64,000 bases of DNA, taken from an uncultured Oscillospiraceae bacterium (lineage in GTDB: Bacteria > Bacillota > Clostridia > Oscillospirales > Ruminococcaceae). The stretch's first letter is position 1; each line of letters starts with the position of its first letter. A model generated the notes under the pieces. The model did not search any database and was not told the DNA's origin. It was given only the letters and a program-made list of their open reading frames with translations. The stretch lies in assembly GCA_934444765.1 (NCBI GenBank), contig CAKSDC010000002.1, positions 1 to 64,000 of the forward strand, read 5' to 3'. The position numbers were made by a program, and so were the translations under genes. This document shows positions 24,836-33,274 of this stretch, piece by piece.

Positions 24836-25261
24836 ATGACCAGTGCTATATTTTGGGCTATAGTATTTATAATATTAGTAGTAATAGAAGCTATTACTAC
24901 TCAGCTAATTAGTATATGGTTTGCTTTAGCGTCGTTGGTATCGTTAATACTTTCGTTCTTTTTTGGACCTACTGTTCAGTGGGTAGCGTTTATAGTAGTA
25001 TCGATAGTCACGCTAATAGCTACTAAACCTGTAGCCAATAAAATTCTTAGAAAACCACGTCAGCATACCAACTATGAACTGAATGTGGGCAAAAACGCTA
25101 TAGTAATAGAAACTATCGATAATGCCACTAACACTGGTAGAGTTACTCTAAACGGTGTAGATTGGACGGCAGTATCAGAAGACGGTTCTATTATAGACCA
25201 ACGTTCCGAAGTGGTAGTAAAAGAAGTTTCGGGTTCTAAACTGATAGTATCAAAAGTTTAA
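24836..25261 (+). CDS. NfeD-like membrane protein
   Basis: This 141-residue protein has two or three hydrophobic segments in residues 5-70 and a C-terminal OB-fold-like domain (about 78-140) containing VGKNAIVIETID and GRVTLNGVDWTAVSEDGS, typical of NfeD. NfeD proteins pair with stomatin/SPFH proteins in membrane microdomain organisation. The SPFH partner is the next gene, though it has its own promoter. The GAGGAGG site precedes ATG 24836. Confidence 0.9.
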   Translation: MTSAIFWAIVFIILVVIEAITTQLISIWFALASLVSLILSFFFGPTVQWVAFIVVSIVTLIATKPVANKILRKPRQHTNYELNVGKNAIVIETIDNATNTGRVTLNGVDWTAVSEDGSIIDQRSEVVVKEVSGSKLIVSKV

Positions 25262-25293
25262 ACAATATTTAAACGGGTATTAACACTATATGG

Positions 25294-25322
25294 TTGACAT
25301 AAGCTATATATTATGATACTAT
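25294..25322 (+). promoter_or_regulatory. Promoter of the SPFH gene
   Basis: TTGACA (25294-25299) and TACTAT (25317-25322) are 17 nt apart. Confidence 0.5.
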
Positions 25323-25359
25323 AATACTAATAACTATATTATAAAAAGGGGTTTTTAAT

Positions 25360-26316
25360 ATGCCAACAGTAATAGTCGTGATAGTAGTAATACTACTAAT
25401 AGTGGTATTTTCTGCTATAAAGATAGTTCCACAAGCACAAGAATACGTAATAGAAAGACTGGGTAGTTATCACGCATCCTTTAGCAACGGTATTCACTTT
25501 ATGATACCTTTTATAGATACCGTAGCTAAAAAAGTATCCATTAAAGAACAGGTTGTAGACTTTGCTCCACAACCAGTAATAACCAAAGACAACGTTACTA
25601 TGCAAATAGATACTGTAGTATTCTTTCAAGTTACAGACTCTAAACAGTATACCTACGGTGTAGAACACCCTATGGCTGCGATAGAAAACTTGACCGCTAC
25701 TACTCTAAGAAACATCATAGGCGACTTAGAACTTGACGCTACTCTAACTTCAAGAGATATCATTAACACTAAGATTACTGCTATACTTGACCAAGCTACC
25801 GACAGATGGGGTATTAAAGTAAACCGTGTAGAGTTAAAAAATATTCTACCTCCAAGAGAGATTCAAGACTCCATGGAAAAGCAGATGAAGGCAGAACGTG
25901 AACGTAGAGAAAAGATACTCCAAGCCGAAGGTGAAAAAAAGTCCCAAGTATTGGTAGCCGAAGGTGAAAAAGAGTCGGCTATCCTTAGAGCGGAGGCTGA
26001 AAAACAGTCCGCTATCCTAAAGGCAGAGGCTGAAAAGCAAGCGTTAATCTTACAGGCAGACGCTATTAAAGAACAGAAAATCCTTGAGGCTGAAGGTGAG
26101 GCTCAAGCGATAGAATTGGTTCAAAAAGCCTTAGCAGAAAGCATAGTCAAACTAAACGATGCACACCCTACTCCAGAAGTACTAAAGCTAAAGTCTTTTG
26201 AAACTTTTGAAAAGGTCGCAGACGGCAAGTCTACTAAGATTATCATTCCAAGTGAACTTCAACGTCTTGCTGTAGATACTTCCACTTTTAACGAACTATT
26301 AGAGAAAAAGTTCTAA
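25360..26316 (+). CDS. SPFH/stomatin-like membrane protein (QmcA type)
   Basis: This 318-residue protein has an N-terminal hydrophobic anchor (1-20), the SPFH domain (about 22-190: QEYVIERLGSYHASFSNGIHF, VVFFQVTDSKQYTYG, RDIINTKITAILDQATDRWGI) and an Ala/Glu/Lys-rich coiled coil with tandem EAEKQ units (about 190-265). Such proteins oligomerise at the membrane and often regulate membrane proteases or microdomains together with NfeD, encoded just upstream. Confidence 0.93.
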   Translation: MPTVIVVIVVILLIVVFSAIKIVPQAQEYVIERLGSYHASFSNGIHFMIPFIDTVAKKVSIKEQVVDFAPQPVITKDNVTMQIDTVVFFQVTDSKQYTYGVEHPMAAIENLTATTLRNIIGDLELDATLTSRDIINTKITAILDQATDRWGIKVNRVELKNILPPREIQDSMEKQMKAERERREKILQAEGEKKSQVLVAEGEKESAILRAEAEKQSAILKAEAEKQALILQADAIKEQKILEAEGEAQAIELVQKALAESIVKLNDAHPTPEVLKLKSFETFEKVADGKSTKIIIPSELQRLAVDTSTFNELLEKKF

Positions 26317-26343
26317 TATATACTCAAACTTAAGACTAAAAAA

Positions 26344-26378
26344 GTCATCACATACTAAGTATATGTGATGACTTTTTT
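26344..26378. terminator. Bidirectional terminator between SPFH and MreB-like genes
   Basis: GTCATCACATA/TATGTGATGAC (26344-26372) is flanked by A and T runs on both sides and overlaps the 3' end of the minus-strand gene. Confidence 0.85.
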
Positions 26379-27384
26379 ACATCTTTTTGATTTTGATATG
26401 TTCAAACCCGTCCAATAGCCTGTTCATATTTTTAAACGCTATAGAAGTACCTTTAGCCACACACTCTAAAGGATTTTCAGCCACCCTGCAATCCACATGA
26501 ATCTGTTTAGATAATAGCTTATCTAAGCCTTTTAACATAGAGCCTCCACCAGTCATAATAGCACCGTGTTTACAAACGTCATCTACTATGTTAGGATTAG
26601 CTCTTTCCAATATAAGTTTAATAGCGTTTACTATTTTAAGAATATCGTCATGGATAGCCAACATTATGTCAGCCTCGGATATACGAATAGTATCAGGCAT
26701 ATTATTGTATAGGTTCATACCCTTAACTAATATACTTTCTTCCTTGCTTGGAAAGTATACGTTAGCACACTCCATCTTTAGACGTTCAGCAGTAAGTTCG
26801 CCTACTACCAACTTATGCTTAGTAGAAATATATCTAATAATAGAACTATCAAAGCTACTGCTTGCCGTACGAATAGACACTGCATCTACTATACCGTTTA
26901 AAGATACTATAGCAACGTCGGTAGTGCCTCCCCCGATATCTATTACCAAAGTACCTAAAGATTTAGATACGTCTATACCTGCCCCCATAACTGCCGAAAC
27001 GGTTTCGTCTATTAAGTGAATATTCCTTGAACCAGTATTGACTGCTAAGTCTACTACTGCACGACTTTCCACCTCTGTAATAAACGAAGGTATACATAGT
27101 ATAATCTTAGGACGCAATAGTTGAAACCTAATAAGTCTATTGATAAAGCCGTCTAACAGACTTTGAGCCATAACGTTATTAGATATAACACCGTCTTTCA
27201 TAGGTCTAACTATATCTATAAAGTCGGGAGTTCTACCTATCATAGAGTAAGCCTCTTTACCAGTAGCCACGACGCACTTATTACGAGTATCATACGCTAC
27301 TATAGAGGGTTCATTTACCACTACTTTTTTACCCATAGTCATGACTATGTTAGTAGTTCCAAAGTCTATACCAATATTAGACAC
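26377..27384 (-). CDS. mreB: MreB/Mbl family actin-like protein
   Basis: This 335-residue actin-like ATPase has the nucleotide motifs GIDFGTTNIVMTMG (phosphate 1), LVIDIGGGTTDVAIVSLNGI (phosphate 2) and GAIMTGGGSMLKGLDKLL (adenosine). It should form membrane-bound filaments that direct lateral wall synthesis. Several MreB paralogues are common in Firmicutes, so this may be Mbl- or MreBH-like. It is the last gene after recD2-comF, about 30 nt downstream, and its 3' end overlaps the shared terminator. Confidence 0.88.
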   Translation of the reverse strand: MSNIGIDFGTTNIVMTMGKKVVVNEPSIVAYDTRNKCVVATGKEAYSMIGRTPDFIDIVRPMKDGVISNNVMAQSLLDGFINRLIRFQLLRPKIILCIPSFITEVESRAVVDLAVNTGSRNIHLIDETVSAVMGAGIDVSKSLGTLVIDIGGGTTDVAIVSLNGIVDAVSIRTASSSFDSSIIRYISTKHKLVVGELTAERLKMECANVYFPSKEESILVKGMNLYNNMPDTIRISEADIMLAIHDDILKIVNAIKLILERANPNIVDDVCKHGAIMTGGGSMLKGLDKLLSKQIHVDCRVAENPLECVAKGTSIAFKNMNRLLDGFEHIKIKKM

Positions 27385-27411
27385 TTTAAAATTCCCCCTT
27401 AAATATCAGCC

Positions 27412-28134
27412 TTAACGCTTGTGCTTCATTTGAGTACTCGTAGCTACTGCCACTATCACCGACTTTGCACCCATACCATGTAGAATGTCACTGCACACGT
27501 TAAGAGTACTACCTGTAGTTATAACGTCGTCTACTAATACTATGTACTTATCCGTAAGGTTTAAACCTCCGCCATAGTACAGATTGCTTACGTGTTTGAT
27601 ACGGTCTTCTCTGGATAGGTTATGTTGAGCCTCTTTAGTATACTTAACTTTTAACGCTTTAGCCTCCATTGGAACGCCTAAACCCTTAGCGACTTCTTTA
27701 GCTATGACTTCCGCTTGATTATACCCACGTTTTAACTTCTTTCTAATGTGCATAGGTACTGGAACTACTAAGTCGTACTTGATAACATTATTACTGATAC
27801 TATCGCTTAACTTCAAGCCGATATGTTTAGCAAAGTTCAAAGAAGTTCCAAGTTTTAATGAGGCTATACCTTTACGAGCAACCCCTTCATAAAGATAGCC
27901 TACAAAGGCTCTATCGTATGAAATTCCACTACCACACTTGCAGTTTTCAGGAGCAAATCCGCAATACTTACATAGCATATCGTCAGGATACGCCATAGCC
28001 TCTAAGCAGTCGTCACAGATATAGTGGTCGTATGGAATATACTCATCACAACAAGGGCATCTATTAGGATAGACTATATCCAATAGTAGACTACCTAACC
28101 TATTCCTGTTCAAGTTGTAGTTGCTCGTAGACAT
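27412..28134 (-). CDS. comF: ComF family phosphoribosyltransferase-like protein
   Basis: This 240-residue protein carries N-terminal Cys pairs forming a zinc finger (CPCCDEYIP, CDDC, CKYCGFAPENCKCG) and a C-terminal phosphoribosyltransferase fold with the PRPP loop VLVDDVITTGSTLN. ComF supports DNA uptake during competence and is often found without other com genes. The ATG at 28134 lies inside the 3' end of recD2 (overlap of 35 nt), with AAAAGGA upstream, so the two genes are translationally close. Confidence 0.92.
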   Translation of the reverse strand: MSTSNYNLNRNRLGSLLLDIVYPNRCPCCDEYIPYDHYICDDCLEAMAYPDDMLCKYCGFAPENCKCGSGISYDRAFVGYLYEGVARKGIASLKLGTSLNFAKHIGLKLSDSISNNVIKYDLVVPVPMHIRKKLKRGYNQAEVIAKEVAKGLGVPMEAKALKVKYTKEAQHNLSREDRIKHVSNLYYGGGLNLTDKYIVLVDDVITTGSTLNVCSDILHGMGAKSVIVAVATSTQMKHKR

Positions 28135-30313
28135 CTATTATCATATCCTTTTGATTGGTATAACGAATAAAGGTTCTGTTGTTATCCACCATAGCGAACA
28201 GTTCTTTTTGAGAACCTACTATTATCAATAGTTTTTTCGCTCTGGTTATGGCGGTGTATAAAAGACTTCTATAAGATAGCTTTTTAAAAGTGTTTAATAC
28301 TGGAATTATAACTACGTCAAATTCGCTACCTTGACTTTTATGAATGGTTACTGCATAGGCTAACTCTAACTGTTCGGTAGTATCCAAATCGTACTGGACT
28401 ATCCTACCGTCAAAATCGATAGTAAGTCCGTCGGAAGTAATCTTTTCTATAATGCCCATATCTCCATTGTATATACCTAAACCACTTCTACCGTCTTTAG
28501 TCCAACGAATATCATAGTTATTCTTAATCTGCATTACCTTATCGCCTACACGAAAAGTATATATCGAATTTTTAACTTCACGGTCTCCGTTCAAGTGAGG
28601 ATTAATTACCTCTTGCATAGCCTTATTTAAGTTTATAACTCCTAAAGCACCCTTACGTGACGGTGATAGTACTTGAATATCTTCTATAGGTGAATAGTTA
28701 TAGGCTTTAGGAAGTCTATTTTTCCAGAGGTCTATAACGGTACTCTGTGCTACAGAATAGTTTAAACGCTGAAAGAAAAAGAAGTCTTTATCCTTTTTTA
28801 GTATGGTAGGATATCTACCATTCAGTATATTGTGAGCGTTCATAACTATATCACTTTCTTGAGCCTGTCTAAAGATTTCGGTAAGTTCTACTACGTCTAC
28901 TATGTTGCTATCTATAATATCCTTTAGCACGTTGCCTGCACTGACTGAAGGTAGTTGATTACTATCCCCTACCAATATCAACTTACAACTTAGACTAATA
29001 GCCATTAACAGACTTTTAAACAGTACAGTATCTACCATAGATACTTCGTCTACCACTACTACGTCACACTTTAAAGGATTATCGTCATCATGTACAAAGT
29101 AGGTACTGCCATACTCATCAAAAGCGACTTCTAACAGTCTATGAATAGTAGTAGCTTCATAACCTGTAATATCGGATATTCTTTTAGAGGCTCTACCAGT
29201 AGGAGCAGTAACTTTAACTTTTAGTCCCCTATCCTTGAATATAGATATTATTCCATTTAGAGTGGTAGTCTTACCCGTACCAGGGCCACCCGTTAATACC
29301 ATAACGTTATCGTTTAAAGCTAAGTTGATAGCCTTTCTTTGCATAGCGTTATAGTGTATATCGTCCTGAGCCTCTTTTTTTTCTATTATGGAAGTAAAGT
29401 CCATATTGTGGTTAGGGTTTAACCTTACCATACGTACTAACTTTTCGGCTATGTACTTTTGAGCGGAATAGTATTCGGTAGTATATATATACTCCTTACC
29501 GTCGTTAGAAGAGTACAACACAAACAGATTGCTATCTATAGCATTAAGTATGACCTTTTGCACTTCTGACTTAGTTAAAGATAGTTTTTCAGATAGTCTG
29601 TTTAAAAACTCATTTATAGGCATACAAGTATTGCCGTCAAAGTTAGCTAACGATAGTATATAGTTTCCTCCAGCGACTATTCTTTTAGGCGAAGTAGGTT
29701 CTAACTTGCAATCTTTAGCGACGGCTTCAGCCTTTTCAAACGATACGCCTATATCTTCACGACACAGTATATAGGGATTATCCATAACCTTCTGCAACGC
29801 CATAGAACCCCATAGTTTAAATACCAACATAGATACAGCGTTACTAATTCCAAAGTGCGAAAAGTATGCCGAAACGTTCTTTATAGCGAATATGTTCTTC
29901 AATCCGTCGGAGATGCTCTTAGCCTTTTTACGAGTAATACCTTTAATGCCTATTAAACGTTCAGGTTCTTCTTGTAGTATTCTAAAAGTATCTTCACCAA
30001 AAGTATCTACTATACGCTTAGCGGTAACGTCGCCTACACCCTTTATATTAGAGATATACCTTTCGATATTAAACTTATCGGTAGGAAGTTTTCTTTCACA
30101 GTACGTGGCTTTAAACTGAACGCCAAACTTTGCATGAGTAGTATATTCACCTTCTACTATTAAAGTTTCGCCAACTTCAACACGACCGAGGTCGCCAACT
30201 ACTGTAACGTCGTCGGTACTGGTACTTAATAGTAGTACGTTGTATCCATTAGATTGATTATAGTATACTACGTCTTCTACAACGCCCTCTAACTTAATGC
30301 TTACACTTTCCAA
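28100..30313 (-). CDS. recD2: ATP-dependent RecD2-type DNA helicase
   Basis: This SF1 helicase of about 737 residues has an N-terminal OB-like domain (KLEGVVEDVVYY), helix-hairpin-helix motifs (IKGVGDVTAKRIV, IKGITRKKAKSI), Walker A LTGGPGTGKTTTLNG, Walker B VVVDEVSMVD and motif VI VTIHKSQGSEFDVVIIP. RecD2 acts in DNA repair and recombination in bacteria lacking RecBCD. The start is uncertain: the strongest ribosome site, GGGAGGTG (30358-30351), has no in-frame start codon at normal distance. The first family-like start is TTG 30313. An alternative TTG at 30403 has no ribosome site. Confidence 0.9.
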   Translation of the reverse strand: MESVSIKLEGVVEDVVYYNQSNGYNVLLLSTSTDDVTVVGDLGRVEVGETLIVEGEYTTHAKFGVQFKATYCERKLPTDKFNIERYISNIKGVGDVTAKRIVDTFGEDTFRILQEEPERLIGIKGITRKKAKSISDGLKNIFAIKNVSAYFSHFGISNAVSMLVFKLWGSMALQKVMDNPYILCREDIGVSFEKAEAVAKDCKLEPTSPKRIVAGGNYILSLANFDGNTCMPINEFLNRLSEKLSLTKSEVQKVILNAIDSNLFVLYSSNDGKEYIYTTEYYSAQKYIAEKLVRMVRLNPNHNMDFTSIIEKKEAQDDIHYNAMQRKAINLALNDNVMVLTGGPGTGKTTTLNGIISIFKDRGLKVKVTAPTGRASKRISDITGYEATTIHRLLEVAFDEYGSTYFVHDDDNPLKCDVVVVDEVSMVDTVLFKSLLMAISLSCKLILVGDSNQLPSVSAGNVLKDIIDSNIVDVVELTEIFRQAQESDIVMNAHNILNGRYPTILKKDKDFFFFQRLNYSVAQSTVIDLWKNRLPKAYNYSPIEDIQVLSPSRKGALGVINLNKAMQEVINPHLNGDREVKNSIYTFRVGDKVMQIKNNYDIRWTKDGRSGLGIYNGDMGIIEKITSDGLTIDFDGRIVQYDLDTTEQLELAYAVTIHKSQGSEFDVVIIPVLNTFKKLSYRSLLYTAITRAKKLLIIVGSQKELFAMVDNNRTFIRYTNQKDMIIDVYEQLQLEQE

Positions 30314-30360
30314 ATAGGACTTGCCATCATCAAAAGATAGATAACGGCTACACCTCCCTA

Positions 30361-30420
30361 ATAGTATTTTATGATAGTATGTATCAACATAAGGAACGCC
30401 CAAAGGACGTTCCCCATAGC
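30361..30420 (-). other. Possible 19-codon leader frame before recD2
   Basis: On the minus strand a frame of 19 codons from ATG 30415 ends TAG at the edge of the GGGAGG ribosome site. A hairpin GGAACGTCC/GGGCGTTCC (30409-30389) lies within it. It may couple or attenuate recD2 translation. I cannot tell whether it is translated. Confidence 0.3.
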
Positions 30421-30432
30421 AACCTATAGATA

Positions 30433-30461
30433 ATTATAACATCGACGGTTTAGTTTGTCAA
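30433..30461 (-). promoter_or_regulatory. Promoter of recD2-comF-mreB
   Basis: On the minus strand TTGACA (30461-30456) and TATAAT (30438-30433) are 17 nt apart. Confidence 0.8.
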
Positions 30462-30473
30462 TATAATAATTAG

Positions 30474-30794
30474 CTATCGCTTTAGATACTCATTTAGTAT
30501 AGTACTTTTCATATCGTTAAGTTCGGAGTACACTATATGAGAGTTATGTTCAGTAATGGCACGACACACTGCACAGTCTTCATCTTTACCGTCAACGTTT
30601 ACCACTATTATTTTGCCAGAGTATGCCGAAGAGAGTTGATTTAACAATACTGTTGGATTTTCAACTTCATTACGTAAAAAGAATAGCGTAACTACATACT
30701 TTTCAGCCTCAGCCTCTAAAAACGAAGCCTTTATTACTACTACACATATCAATGCTACTATTATAGCAAATATTACTACACATAATAGTTCCAT
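30474..30794 (-). CDS. Small single-pass membrane protein with Cys-x-x-Cys
   Basis: I start this at ATG 30794 (106 residues), nine nt after AAAGGTGG; the upstream in-frame ATG has no site. Residues 2-25 form a transmembrane helix. The rest alternates beta and helical stretches (YVVTLFFLRNEVENPTVLLNQL, GKIIVVNVD) and contains CAVC, faintly like a thioredoxin or glutaredoxin core, but I would not assign that fold. It is divergent from the DUF3006 gene. Function unknown. Confidence 0.65.
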   Translation of the reverse strand: MELLCVVIFAIIVALICVVVIKASFLEAEAEKYVVTLFFLRNEVENPTVLLNQLSSAYSGKIIVVNVDGKDEDCAVCRAITEHNSHIVYSELNDMKSTILNEYLKR

Positions 30795-30875
30795 ATACGT
30801 TCGCCACCTTTCAGGATACATTAATATACTATGTAAAAGTTATAGTTTGGTGATAGAAAAAGTTATACTAATAAG

Positions 30876-30904
30876 TTGACACCATAATATTTTAGTGATA
30901 TAAT
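30876..30904 (+). promoter_or_regulatory. Promoter of the DUF3006-like gene
   Basis: TTGACA (30876-30881) and TATAAT (30899-30904) are 17 nt apart. Confidence 0.75.
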
Positions 30905-30945
30905 CAATGGTATAATAATATACCATTTAAGGAGATTTTTATAAT

Positions 30946-31116
30946 ATGGAACCTAAAGACTATACAGTAAAACGCATAGACGGTGACTATGCTATACTAA
31001 TACGTACTGATATAGCTACTAATGACGAAATATTGGTGGCAAGAGCTTTATTACCTGATGATATTGAAGAAGGTTCATGTTTACATTGGGAAAATTTAGA
31101 GTATACTCTTATATAA
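30946..31116 (+). CDS. DUF3006-like small protein
   Basis: This 56-residue protein starts at ATG 30946 behind TTAAGGAGA, with its own promoter. The pattern VKRIDGDYAILI, then RALLPDDIEEGSCL is that of DUF3006, a small beta-rich family of unknown role common in Firmicutes. A normal ribosome site, a promoter and family resemblance make it a real gene despite its length. Confidence 0.75.
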   Translation: MEPKDYTVKRIDGDYAILIRTDIATNDEILVARALLPDDIEEGSCLHWENLEYTLI

Positions 31117-31150
31117 CTACAGGGTATTATAATTAAACTTTAATTTTATA

Positions 31151-31179
31151 TTGTATTTTTTGAAACTAAATGCTATAAT
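31151..31179 (+). promoter_or_regulatory. Promoter of recJ-relA
   Basis: TTGTAT (31151-31156) and TATAAT (31174-31179) are 17 nt apart. Confidence 0.55.
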
Positions 31180-31222
31180 ATATATCTAAATATTATTATG
31201 AAAGAGTGTTAAGGTATTAGTT

Positions 31223-33274
31223 ATGAAAAAGTGGATTTTAAATGAATATAATATCGATACGGCTAAAGATTTAGCCTCTAAAACTTCTGTTAGTCTACTC
31301 TGTGCAGAAGTTTTAACTTCTAAAGGTATTACTACGGTAGAACAGGCTAAAGACTTTGTAGAACCTACAGAGTTAGAAAATCCTTTAGTTATGGCAGATA
31401 TGCAAAAAGCTATAGATACTTTAAATATGTACATAGACGAAGGTAAAAAGATATGTATCTTTGGTGACTACGACTGCGACGGTATAACTTCTACTGCTAT
31501 GTTAAAAACTTATCTGGAATGTATGGGTGCAGACGTATTTACGTATATTCCAGAACGTGAAGAAGGCTATGGCATGAACTTAGACGCTATAGACTATATT
31601 CACAATAATGGTGCTGAACTAATAATAACTGTAGACAATGGCATATCCGCTATAAAAGAAGCAGAACATATCTATAGTTTGGGAATGAAACTTATAGTTA
31701 CAGACCATCACCAACCAAGCGAAACTCTACCTAAAGCAGAAGCTATAGTAAATCCACATCGTAACGATTGCCCTTCTAAGTTTAAATACCTTTGCGGTGC
31801 AGGTGTAGTATTCAAGCTGATAATGGCTTTAGAAGACGGTAACTATACTTCGGTAATGGAACAGTTCGGCGATTTGGTAGCCATTGCTACTATCGGCGAC
31901 GTAGTCTCTATAACGGGCGAAAATAGAAAACTTGTACTTGACGGCTTACAGTATATCAAAAATTCCGATAGGTTGGGTCTAACCACTCTATGCGAAGTAG
32001 CCAATATAAAGTTACAAGATATCAACTCTACCAAGGTAGCGTTTGGAATAGTTCCAAGAATTAACGCTTCAGGTAGGTTTGGTTCACCTAAGACTGCTTT
32101 AAGTCTGCTAACTTGCGAAGACGAAGAAGAAGCAGTCGAACTCTCTAAACTGCTATGCGACCTAAACAACCAACGCAAGCAGACCGAAGACGACATCACT
32201 AAACAGATATACAAGTATATAGAAGGTACTCCAGAATGTACTAACCAAAGAGTGTTAGTATTCAATGGGGACGATTGGCACCACGGCGTAATAGGTATAG
32301 TGGCTTCAAGATTTTGCGAAGTATACGATAAGCCTTGCTACATTATTACCAATGAAAAAGACGGTATATCCCGTGGTTCTGCAAGAGGTGTAGGAAAGTT
32401 TTCGATATTTGAAAGCCTCTCCTACTGTAGTCAAGTATTAGAAAACTTCGGCGGACACCAAGGTGCTGGCGGATTTTCTCTAAAGACTGAAGATATACCT
32501 AAGTTTAAAGAACTTCTCCAACAGTACGCCGACGAACACTTTAAAGTAATGCCACGTACTAACTATTATATCGATAAAGTATTAACTCCTGAAGACCTAT
32601 ATATAGAAAACGTTAAGGGACTTAATATATTAGAACCTTTTGGTGAAGGTAACAAAGAACCTATATTCTTAATACCTAATGCAGTATTAATAGATATAGT
32701 CCCTTTAGCCAATAATACTTCTGTTAAGTTTAAAATACTATACGACGGAAAGTATTTAGACATAGTTCAGTTTAGAACTCCTAAAGAGAATGTGTTCTTA
32801 AAGAAAGGACTAAAGTACAACTTTTTAGTAAGACTATCTATAAACTACTTTAGAGGCAATGAGAGTATCTCTTTAATGGCTATAGACTATCGTATGAATA
32901 ACATAAACCAGATGGCATACTACTACGCTTTAGATACGTACGAAAAGTTTGCACTACATAAACCACTATCTAAAGAGTATCTTCAAAAGTTATGCCCAAA
33001 TAGAGAAGACTTAGTGTTAGTGTTCTCTTATATACACAATAGTGGTTCTATAGACTTAGATACGCTATACGCTATTATAGATAGACCTTCTATTATCAAC
33101 TTTGGTAAGTTAAGAGTATGTATAGATATATTCTGTGAACTGGGACTAACCACATTCAACTCCAACTTAAACTCCGTAAAGGTTAATCCTAATGCCGAAA
33201 AGGTTAGTTTGGAAAATTCTACTATATTAAGGAGGATAAAATCAGATGATGAGCAACAGAATACAACCGCTTGA
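31223..33274 (+). CDS. recJ: Single-stranded-DNA exonuclease RecJ
   Basis: This 683-residue 5'-3' exonuclease of the DHH family shows CIFGDYDCDGITSTAM and VTDHHQP (DHH motifs), the DHHA1 domain with FGGHQGAGGFS, an OB-fold region (about 450-560) and a C-terminal extension typical of Firmicutes RecJ. It acts in recombination and base-excision repair. Its stop codon is TGA, overlapping the start of relA by 29 nt, the only native TGA stop I found in the window. Confidence 0.95.
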   Translation: MKKWILNEYNIDTAKDLASKTSVSLLCAEVLTSKGITTVEQAKDFVEPTELENPLVMADMQKAIDTLNMYIDEGKKICIFGDYDCDGITSTAMLKTYLECMGADVFTYIPEREEGYGMNLDAIDYIHNNGAELIITVDNGISAIKEAEHIYSLGMKLIVTDHHQPSETLPKAEAIVNPHRNDCPSKFKYLCGAGVVFKLIMALEDGNYTSVMEQFGDLVAIATIGDVVSITGENRKLVLDGLQYIKNSDRLGLTTLCEVANIKLQDINSTKVAFGIVPRINASGRFGSPKTALSLLTCEDEEEAVELSKLLCDLNNQRKQTEDDITKQIYKYIEGTPECTNQRVLVFNGDDWHHGVIGIVASRFCEVYDKPCYIITNEKDGISRGSARGVGKFSIFESLSYCSQVLENFGGHQGAGGFSLKTEDIPKFKELLQQYADEHFKVMPRTNYYIDKVLTPEDLYIENVKGLNILEPFGEGNKEPIFLIPNAVLIDIVPLANNTSVKFKILYDGKYLDIVQFRTPKENVFLKKGLKYNFLVRLSINYFRGNESISLMAIDYRMNNINQMAYYYALDTYEKFALHKPLSKEYLQKLCPNREDLVLVFSYIHNSGSIDLDTLYAIIDRPSIINFGKLRVCIDIFCELGLTTFNSNLNSVKVNPNAEKVSLENSTILRRIKSDDEQQNTTA

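Noticed and set aside
28960..29360. recD2 as a TraA or RecD of a mobile element
   Set aside because: The helix-hairpin-helix N-terminus, length and comF/mreB neighbours fit the chromosomal RecD2 family.
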